A DNA stretch of 64,000 nucleotides, taken from the NCBI GenBank assembly GCA_025991245.1, contig BQMJ01000042.1, positions 148,617 through 212,616 on the forward strand. Reading direction: 5' to 3'. Within the stretch, counting starts at the first letter, position 1; each line of letters opens with the position of its first letter. Below, one piece after another: positions 54,822-64,000 of the stretch. The stretch is from Galdieria partita (lineage: Eukaryota > Rhodophyta > Bangiophyceae > Galdieriales > Galdieriaceae). Under the pieces are notes generated by a model. It made no database searches, was not told the origin of the DNA, and was given only the letters and a program-made list of their open reading frames with translations. The position numbers and the translations under genes were made by a program.

Positions 54822-57800
54822 TTACCAAGATCGTTTGTAACGATCGGAGTATATTCTGAGATGAGTCTCTTTGGCTCTTCACAAAAACGATTCTTGTCAT
54901 TGTCAGTTTTTGTCTATTGAGAATCTATTGTCCAAGTGGAGAGGGGAGATTGGCTCGTGGCAACTCAATTGTGCAGTTCAACTGTGAGTTGCTGTTTCGA
55001 AAACGGACGTGAACAGAGTTTGTACACCCACTTTGAAGCATCTTTACGTCGTTGTTTGCTAATCTTACTTGACGAGGTCACATGAAGGATGCAAATTCGA
55101 AACAAAACTTGGAAGAAAAAGAGCGTTTGATGGGAAAAATTTTCACAAAAGAGAGGCTTCGCAACTCATCGGCATAGTGTATGTTTGGAATAGCTACCTT
55201 AGTCTTTTGTGCTCAAGTCTATAAATACTTAGCAATTGACAGTTTGTGAGACACAGTTTTGGAAAGGATATTGTTTGAATAGTATTACTGTTGGCACTTA
55301 AATAGCCCCGTCTTTCTATTGGGAAATCACAACCAGCTATGCAACGTACAATTCTATAAAAAGCCTGAGAAATACAAAGTATACCAATTGACAACTATCC
55401 ACGAATTTATAAATACATTGCTCATTTTAGACAGCGATTCTTTCAGCATATTAAATTACTCTACCGAGCAACATTCCTACATATGCGCAAGATATTCCAG
55501 GATCTTCCTACGTTACAAAGCAAAATTGAGCAAGACATGAATATTTTATTCTTGATCCCTGTTTACTTGAACGATCGATCTTCATACTGGTGGGTACGGT
55601 TGCTAAAATTTTATTTTCGTAGAAGTCTAGCGTCCGTGAATGAATACACGCTGAATTTCGTGACTTGTTAATTATACAAGAACTCTCTCCAACATTTGGA
55701 TTGTCACAATGATAAAAATGTCTGAAAGGCAAGGAATTTTTTCCTTTCAATTGATAATGAAAAATGTACACGATCGTAATTTCATTTATAGACAAATTAC
55801 CTTGTCATTTACATACAAACGAGAAAGACTTTAGCCAAGAAGAAAGACAAACACCAACTGCAATACACAGTACAAAAAAGACCATTATAGAAGGAAAATA
55901 CAATTGACAATATCTAAGAAATCGAATCTTGGCAATTTGCATATGCTTTGAACCAATTCAGGAGAGGCGAGAAACTCAAGGTTTAGCCATTTTGAGTCAC
56001 AAAGGGGTAAACAGAGAGACTTCAAAGAATCAACGCAAATTCTTAAAAAAAGGCAAAGGCTAGAATTGACCATTCAAGTTTTACCAATCAGCCAATCAGA
56101 ATTATTCATAATTGGACAGAGCTGGGGCCAATGCAATAGAGCTATCACCCAACGCCAAAAAAGAAAGTTCTCGTATCGCTTCATAAGAAAAAATTTATTA
56201 TGAAGAACAACTGTACAAAAATTCTTCTAAGACCACAGTTTTAAGGAAAAGTTTCAAACAACCCAATATCGATCAAAACAATAAGTAGAGATGCAAGACA
56301 ATTGACATGAGCAGCTTTATTTATCACAGAAACTTATTGACGACACCATGTACTTGTGAGTTTCCCATAGAATATTCAATTGAAAAGAGAAAAAGAAAAC
56401 CAAAAATTTCTGGCAACAACAATATTAGCTCAAAACAAACTACTCAGCCAAAACAAGGAGAAACACAATCAAATTGCTAAAATACAGGGTATCTAAGAGA
56501 AGAAAAAGTTTTACGAAATTTTATGTAACCCAGTGGCGAATTAAAACAACTAGGAAAGCATATAAAAGCGGACCATATAAAAAGTTCAGAATAAAATACA
56601 TTAAAACTATAAAGTTGTCTATAATGCACAATGCTGAAATCATTTCCAATTACACTGTGATGTGAAAGAGGAAAAAGATTAACATAAAAAACACCTAAAG
56701 TAGTACCTGGAAAACATTACATATTCAAAAACCATACAAACTCAACAAGAAGAAATGCAATTTTACAAAGAAACCTCTATTCTTTACAAGAGACTAAATT
56801 AGAAAGTGATATCTGTGAAAACAATTGTAGCAAATAACATATAGAACCTTAGTAGATTGTGCTGCAAATGAAAAACTTGTTGCATTGCAGATTTTACTAG
56901 GCTGAATTAGAATCCAAGCTGGGTCGTTGGGAAATCCAGTAAGAAGTCATTTGAGTTCACATGAGGGTTCATTGACTCATTTCCCCTCACTTTCCTCTAT
57001 TGCCTTTTTGGGCTGCGTCATGTTCTACGGAGCCAATTCTCGACAAAATTGAAAAATTTTTTGGAAATTTTTTTAAAGCAGATATTTGTGTAAAAAAGTT
57101 GTAGAAAATGATTTGTATATACTAATTTGTGTTTTCTTGTTTCATATGAACTTTTTCACGATTGGCCAAAAGTAAGCTCCAACTGTCTAAAAAATGGCTA
57201 GAGTGCCATTTATTTGTAAATATAAAAATAATTAGTGGTCGAAATCAACAGAAATGGAGGAGTAAAAGAATCGAACTTACCAAGCTCTTCTTTCATACTC
57301 CATTGTCCTCTGGAAAAGTTGAGGAAAGACCGACGATTGATTCAAAATCTCCATGGTACATTTTTGCATACATGACATAGTTTGAAATTCTTGAGCCAGT
57401 TTGCAAGTACACTAGAATATTTACAAGTAGAGCTTCTCCTGCAACTTCTCAAGTGTCACAGTATTTCAAGTTGTGTCACTAACACAGACATCTAGTCTCA
57501 ATCTTGCTCTTGCTTCCTATTAAAGCATAGAAATGAATTTGTGCCTCTGTACAACACATTCTTTTGATTTCGATTGACCAAGTATCGATTTGGACGCTAG
57601 ATAAGTATGAAAAGCAAAACGCATTGAAATTTCTTATGGAACTAATGGAAGAAATTGAATTTCGATTGGAGGTGTTCCAAAAAAAAAGAGTTCCAAATAG
57701 GAAATTCTAGAGAAGAGAGCTAGGAAGAAACCAAAATATTATGCAATGCATACTAAAAGACTAAAAAAGTATTCAAAGATAAGAAAACAAAGAAGAACAA

Positions 57801-58378
57801 ATTGATTGTAGAGAAAAAGAGTGAAAGTACAATACGACCAATAAGGAAAAATGCTAAGCAGTGATATAATTTTCTAATAGTTATTGCGCAAAGTATTGAC
57901 CAGGTAGACATAAAGCAACAAGAAAGAGGAAGAACAGCAGACATGATGGAATATTAATGTTGTCATTGTTAACTGCTTCTTTCAATTGAAAGCCTTTTTT
58001 ATGGCATATGTATGGTATGGCTTACTTTTGGTTCAATATATATACCATCAGCAAAGTAGCATTATAGTATACAAAGATACTCACAGAATGAAATAAGTAG
58101 TATACAATGATCATAAGAAAATAAAACCCTGTTTTGCCAAATTGCTAAGTGATAGATAGGACAACATAAGGAAAAAAATAGGGCGAAACAAGGTTGTACT
58201 CTTCAAAGCACTGTCAGCGAATCGAGAAAGACTCTGATACAGTAGATGGTAAATAGTCCTGTTGCAAAAAACGGAAAGCGGAGCCAATTTAGTTTTGCAA
58301 GATTTCAAGTAAATAATGAATTATGTTAGCTCCAAACCAATGAGAACGTTTCCCCAAAACAAGTACTAGAGAAAATTT
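54822..58378. other. A-rich gene-free subtelomeric DNA
   Basis: About 3.5 kb. From about 55.6 kb the + strand becomes strongly A-rich. Frames are short and low complexity. No gene or RNA recognised. Confidence 0.4.
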
Positions 58379-58510
58379 ATGATCAGTCAAAAGCGGTACA
58401 AGTGCACGAGTATGTTAGGGGATGAAGATTTCATAGGCGAAGATGAATTGACACGAATAGATCAACAAGCAAAACAAAACTTAAACACTACCCAATATGA
58501 AAGCAACAAG
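58379..58510 (+). other. Candidate orphan exon (44 codons) followed by a donor site
   Basis: ATG at 58379 opens 44 codons with balanced, acidic composition unlike the surrounding A-rich DNA (MISQKRYKCTSMLGDEDFIG, then EDELTRIDQQAKQNL), ending AAG directly before a consensus donor GTAAGT at 58511. No second exon was found downstream. It may be a relic first exon or part of a small gene. Confidence 0.3.
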
Positions 58511-58516
58511 GTAAGT

Positions 58517-61500
58517 CAAAATATTTGAATTATTAAATAATTCTTTGCTTTATAACATTGGTTTCACGAGAACATAATTCATTGAAGGAAAGCACATGAC
58601 GTATGTCATAGGACACTAGACAATTCTTTTTTTATTGGACCTTTGTAACTTTTCTTTCTTTCGTGCACTTATAGACTAATAAATGAACGATAAAGATATC
58701 GATTTTGAAAATAACCCATAGAGAAAAGAAAGACAGCCAGAGAAATAGAATCTCTAGAAAGTTGAAGAATTCTCATATACTACTTGTCTTTATTGAATAA
58801 GTATATCTCTGATTGTTTTCTTCAACGGACATTGATCGATAACGAAAAAGATAGTAAGAAGAGGTGTCCAAAATGCATGTTCAACGAAAAATCTACTATA
58901 TCCTTCGTCGAAAACAATTCAGTACTTTTGTAAACTTAAATACTCAAAAGAAATTTTATATATTTAATTAGAAAAACAAAAACAACAGGATGATTTCAAA
59001 GAACAAGAATCAAAATGCTACCAACTCATGGAGGAAAAGTGCTTTTGAGAGATATGTTTCAATACAAGCTGTTATTCAAAGCATAGTCAAACTGACATAA
59101 AGCATATAATATCCAAGTTGCTATAAGCCTACATTGAATTTTTGTGGCTAGATTGCTAGCGGTTTAATTCATTTGAGGCTTTTTAGTGGCAAAAGCTTGG
59201 CATGCTTCATATTCCTTATATATATCAACAGTACAATTCGTGTATAATATTATACCGATAATCATAAAATAGAACACAGTGGATCCAGTTACCATAAGAA
59301 AGCAAAACAACTTTTTAAAAGAAGGTTTCCGATAAAAGATACCACATAGTAGCAACTAACAGTTGCAAGATTCTACTTTTCGAAAAACTGTCGCTTTTCA
59401 ATATCGAAAACGACTATAGTGAAACAAGCCATGCAATAGTTAACTGTAAAAGTTACTAAATTTAGATTTCGCAATATATCAAATTCATAACCAAATTGCT
59501 CAGCTCCCCCCAAAAATAAAAACTTCAATAAAAGTGAAACAAATGGAACAATTCGATATCGCTTACATGCAATACAAATACAACTGTGGGGGGTGATTCC
59601 AAAAATTTCAAAGGACGAATTACTTTGTCACTCGAGATAAATTGGCAAAATCACAAAAATCTTCAAGAATCTTGACACAATTTCACAAGTATTGTGACCA
59701 AATCTAAACCACTTCATTTTATACTCTATTAGATTCTTTTACGACGATCTAGTGAATTGAGAAAAACACATGCTTTTTAGAAAAAAAAAATGAAAATTCG
59801 TGTCTTTTCAAAAAAATCAGTTTAACTGTTTTTCTAAAATGATCCACGGTTCATTAGAAGAGCAATAAAAATATCGTCTCGAATAGAGTCTATGAAAAAA
59901 GAAAAAATTTAGGGAGGTCGACCCAAGTGAAAAAATTGTAGAATTTCAATACATTATTTGTCCTTTATGGCATAAAAACTTCTAGTTGTTCTCAGGAGTA
60001 ACCAGTAAGTGGCAATGCTAAATTTAGTAAAAAGAAAAGTAGAACAAATCTCATATAGAAAAAATCAATATATTCTCACCTCGAACAGTTTTTGCATATG
60101 TAAAATAGAACCTAGGAAAACTTCATTACACATTCAAGGGTTATAAGACATAAAACATAAAAGAAAAACAGACAGTAGTACTAGAAGAGAAATGATCAAA
60201 CAAGTGAACTTTCTAAAATGTGAACAAAGAGCCTAAACGACAATTGAACCTTCTAGCTCATTCATTCTTAAAAAGTAACAATTGAACAAAAATCTGTGAC
60301 ATAAGAGTGCACACTGAAAATCCGACAAAGAGATTCAAAATTTGACATAGTAGAGAATAGATACAAGGCGGCTCGAAAAGTTTACCACAACACAAAGTAT
60401 TGCTTTCAAGAATCTAAGAATAGCATAAGCACTGTTTACTTTTTGCTAAATATGTATACCGACACTATATTTCAAGTAAAGCTACTCAAAGAATGAAGCA
60501 CGCAGTGTCTCAAGACCATCAAAAAGCAGAAACGACTTAGCAAATGGTTAAATTTTCAATAGCATCGCACCGTAGAATACAATAAAATAACCAAATAACA
60601 ATACTTAGAATTTTGCTATATAAGACAAATTTCTAAAAACGATTCTAACAAGGTAAGGTTCAACCATGAAGATCTTGGCGAAACCATTGAAACAAAAGTT
60701 TCGAAATTATCCATATTCAAAGCTTATTATTATGTATGCACTGAAGACATCAGCGATCTTAATAAGAAAAATCAATAAACAAAGAACATCATCGCTACAA
60801 TGTAGTACCTATATGAAAAGGCGAATTCAACGAAAAAGCTACTATGTCACCAAGGCAAAAAAATTTTAAAATTTCAAAAACTTGTTACAACAGTTAAAAA
60901 AAAAGAAAAAGATTTCAGCATTTCATTTTCAGTTCTATTGCATTGGCATTATAAAACGGTATAGAAGAGAAGTTTTTGCAATATATCAAAGGGGAATAGG
61001 CAATTTTTGTATTACCATTTTACGACTTTCTTTATACGGTTTACTAAAGTAACAATACCAAAACCAATTTTAGAAAAAAGCCATAGGAAAAACCTTTAGA
61101 GAAATAAAAACTTGAGAATATATTGAGGATTTTTTATTTACCAATTGTTCTTTACATCATCGGCACCATGAATCTGTTCTCGTCATGCAGATATTTCTCA
61201 ACCTTGTGAAACAAATTAAAAAAGTTACAGCAATCTGCTCACAGAGAAAAAAAATAAAAAAATACCTTTGATGAAAGGGAATTTAGTAACTATATCACAT
61301 GAAATACAGAAGAAAAAACTATTTCTTCTCACTGGAGAAAAAGTAGTAAAAAGAAGAGGTAATTCTTGGATGCAGCAATGAGGACAGCACAAAACAAAAA
61401 AAAGAAAAATGTTACACAGTGACAGATTGCTCTACTGTTGCGACGACTTGTTCGCGTACATTGCTAGCACCTTAGACTAACGTCACCAGAAGGGTACCAT

Positions 61501-62760
61501 TTAAACGAACCACCTAGAATCTCAATACGATACAAAAGTAGCAGAAAATTTTGCATTCATAATCAAATTTGAACTAAAAAAGGAATGTAAAAAACTAACT
61601 CCAGTTTTCAATCCAAAAAAAGTTTAAACAAAATGTAGCTGACAGAAAACCGAACATGGTCAGTAGCACAGCAAGCAAAAAAAATAAAACAATACGTAAC
61701 TATTCTTTGGCAGGAAAACATAAATAAGAAAACAGACATAAACAAATCACTCTGCCCACTCCTACTTTGAGCCTACTAGAGCTCAGTGAATTGAAAAACT
61801 AGGTATGTCCAGGACGAAAGCAACAAGCAATTTTTCGTCATTTTGGTTTTATAATACTTCATTAGGGTATACTATCAAGTCAAATATGCATACTTACCTA
61901 AAAGTTCAAATACTATTGGAAGATATTAACAGGGTGATTCAAGGTAAATTTATCCAATATCAGAAACGAAAAGGATGCTTCGCCAATTAGCTTCGGCACA
62001 AATAAAACACGAAGCAAAATATCATAATATGAAAAAAAAAAACAATTAATTTGCAATGAGTCAATCAATAACGAAATTAGTGATGCTTATAACAACAAAA
62101 AGCAACCATTCAAGAAAAATGCTCACAATTTCTAAACAGCTCAAAATTTCGAATTATTGCAAAGCAACAGAGAAATTCCTTAACTCAAAAGGGCTTTGAA
62201 TTAAAAATAGCATCCTGAAATTTTACCTAAATACCCATAGTAAACACCAAATACAAACATACGCAGAAATAGCACACAAGGCAAGTCATATGATCATTGG
62301 CAAAACAAGTAGCACAGTTGGAGAATTAGTTACTTTTACGAAACTAAAAGCAAAAGTAAAGGTCTTGATAGAACCAATTAGTTTTTTTTCTCCAATGTAT
62401 TGAGATTCCCCAATAAATCTTCAAATGCGAATGACCTGGAGCAGGACAATAGGAATTATATTTCAGGGTTTATTAATTTTTTTTAATTTTATTACTGCTT
62501 CTAACAAAAGTCACATACTATAGAAAGAAACTAACAGGATAGAAAAAGAAACATTCATCCATCAGAACAAAGCAAAAGGATCCTTCATAAAATGGATACC
62601 GGCTAACAAGAATAAGTAAAAAACAATAAAAAAATCCAATATAAATAGCTCCGCAACAAAATCAATGAAAGACGACAGTTTCAAGGCAACAATCATCCCA
62701 AAAAAATTTTCAATCACGCAAACTGCTTCAAATTTTAAATCAACACAACACGACATAAAA
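58517..62760. other. A-rich gene-free subtelomeric DNA
   Basis: About 4.2 kb without a supported gene. The segment 62330-62480 has faint similarity to the telomere-adjacent repeat (AACTAAAAGCAAAAGTAAAG.. and CAGGGTTTATTAATTT). No RNA gene seen. Confidence 0.4.
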
Positions 62761-63110
62761 ATGCCTATACAAAAGAAGGACAATCAGTAGCTAAAAGCAA
62801 AATATAATCTTTCTCATTTCGTTTCCAAGTATTCAAGCAATATTCCTCAAATACAAATATAAAAAAAAGTATCCCACATGAAAAGTCGCCAGGACGCCAC
62901 AAAACACTCTGTAAAATAAGTGACTTTGTTTATTATATTAAACTAAAAGCAAACCTACGAGGCTTGATAGAATTAAGAAACTTTCGTTTAAAAAGCAATT
63001 AAGAGAAGAAATGCAGTAAATTATAAAATATGTGAAGGCTGGCAGAAGGGAGTGGGCATTTTTCTTTCTTATTCAGGTTTTACTGAAGGATTATTATTAT
63101 GTACATAAAA
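62761..63110 (+). repeat. Telomere-adjacent tandem repeat, unit 1
   Basis: First of two degenerate direct copies with a period of about 350 bp. Shared landmarks in order: ACAAAAGAAGGACAATCA, AAAAGTCGCCAGGACGCC, AACACTCTGTAAAAT, CTTTCGTTT, AAATATGTG.AGG, and the block GGCATTTTTCTTTCTTATTC ending in AGGTTTTACTGA. Confidence 0.85.
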
Positions 63111-63450
63111 ATGCCTTAACAAAAGAAGGACAATCACCAGTTAAAAGCAAAATATAAACTTTCTCTATTTTCTTCCAAGTATTTATGCAATATACCTCAA
63201 ATACAAAAATAAGAGAAAAACATCACACAAGAAAAGTCGCCAGGACGCCAAAAAACACTCTGTAAAATTGGTGACTCATTATACTAGACAACAAACAAAA
63301 GTAAGAGGCTAGATACAATTAAGGGACTTTCGTTTGAAATACAGCTAAGAGAAAAAATGCAGTAAAATGTAAAATATGTGTAGGCCGGCAGGAGGTAGTT
63401 GGCATTTTTCTTTCTTATTCAGGTTTTACTGAGGGTTTATTATTATGGTC
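63111..63450 (+). repeat. Telomere-adjacent tandem repeat, unit 2
   Basis: Second copy. Its end, AGGTTTTACTGAGGGTTTAT, runs straight into degenerate telomere-like motifs, so the repeat directly abuts the telomere. Confidence 0.85.
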
Positions 63451-63460
63451 TACTTATGGA

Positions 63461-64000
63461 TTAGGGTTTATTAAGGTTTATTAAGGTTTATTTAAGGTTT
63501 ATTAGGGTTTATTAGGGTTTATTAGGGTTTATTGGTTTATTAGGGTTTATTAGGGTTTATTAGGGTTTATTAGGGTTTATTAGGGTTTATTTAGGGTTTA
63601 TTTAGGGTTTATTAGGGTTTATTTAGGGTTTATTTAGGGTTTATTAGGGTTTATTAGGGTTTATTAGGGTTTATTAGGGTTTATTAGGGTTTATTAGGGT
63701 TTATTTAGGGTTTATTAGGGTTTATTTAGGGTTTATTTAAGGTTTATTAGGGTTTATTAGGGTTTATTAGGGTTTATTAGGGTTTATTAGGGTTTATTAG
63801 GGTTATTTAGGGTTTATTTAGGGTTTATTAGGGTTTATTAGGGTTTATTTAGGGTTTATTAGGGTTTATTAGGGTTTATTAGGGTTTATTAGGGTTTATT
63901 TAGGGTTTATTTAGGGTTTATTAGGGTTTATTTAGGGTTTATTTAGGGTTTATTAGGGTTTATTAGGGTTTATTAGGTTTATTAGGGTTTATTAGGGTTT
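63461..64000 (+). repeat. Telomeric repeat array (TTTATTAGGG and variants)
   Basis: About 50 units of TTTATTAGGG (10 nt) mixed with TTTATTTAGGG (11 nt); rarer units drop bases (TTATTTAGGG, TTTATTGG, TTTATTAGG). The inner edge has degenerate TTTATTAAGG units. The G-rich strand runs 5'-3' toward the right end, the orientation expected at a right-hand chromosome end. The array reaches the end of the window. Confidence 0.95.

Overview
This is nuclear DNA from a photosynthetic eukaryote, ending at a chromosome end on the right. The sequence shows very small GT-AG introns (about 47-79 bp, most 47-63 bp), intergenic gaps of 9-100 bp, AT-rich DNA, plastid-type ThiC and IspH, a plastid-like Mpv17 protein, and normal eukaryotic housekeeping genes. 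This is what a compact unicellular red alga of the Galdieria type looks like. That taxonomic guess is inference: no database search was possible, and all gene models and homologies here were read by eye.

Region 1 (1-31.4 kb) is a gene-dense housekeeping arm. In order it holds: SMC2 (partial), ribosomal P0, a Spg1/Tem1-like GTPase, a RING-H2 protein, an Mpv17-family protein, TrpF, an MFS transporter, proteasome lid RPN6, a ZIP transporter, an AMPK/SNF1 gamma subunit, an Sds3-like protein, an acyl-CoA-binding/ankyrin protein, a Siva-like protein, lid RPN7, RPB9, VPS29, proline dehydrogenase, an unknown membrane-anchored protein, a SEL1L/HRD3-like protein, ThiC, a small membrane protein, two tandem bZIP factors, IspH and an MGCC-start protein. 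Several genes work in shared processes: protein turnover (RPN6, RPN7, SEL1L, RING), plastid metabolism (ThiC, IspH, TrpF, possibly Mpv17) and energy signalling (AMPK gamma).

Region 2 (31.4-49.3 kb) is a gene-poor subtelomeric block holding one expanded protein family. Family A (about 700 aa) and family B (908 aa) share a P-loop NTPase, a TGGVP segment and a C-terminal PD-(D/E)XK-nuclease-like core. Family B also carries a SAM-like tail. I count two intact genes (A1 at 38524, B1 at 46556), one copy with a single frameshift (A2), one copy decayed only in its N-terminal half (B2), and two relics. The layout resembles the NTPase-plus-nuclease architecture of Crinkler/RHS-type eukaryotic effectors, which is inference. 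Tails are exchanged between near-identical bodies, which points to active recombination. This is the best candidate for a little-described system.

Region 3 (49.3-63.4 kb) has almost no convincing genes. It holds dispersed and inverted repeats, a few relic ORFs, a possible orphan exon at 58.4 kb and strongly A-rich + strand DNA. Two degenerate tandem copies of a repeat of about 350 bp lie directly against the telomere.

Region 4 (63461-64000) is a telomeric array of TTTATTAGGG with TTTATTTAGGG and other variants, G-rich strand running toward the right end.
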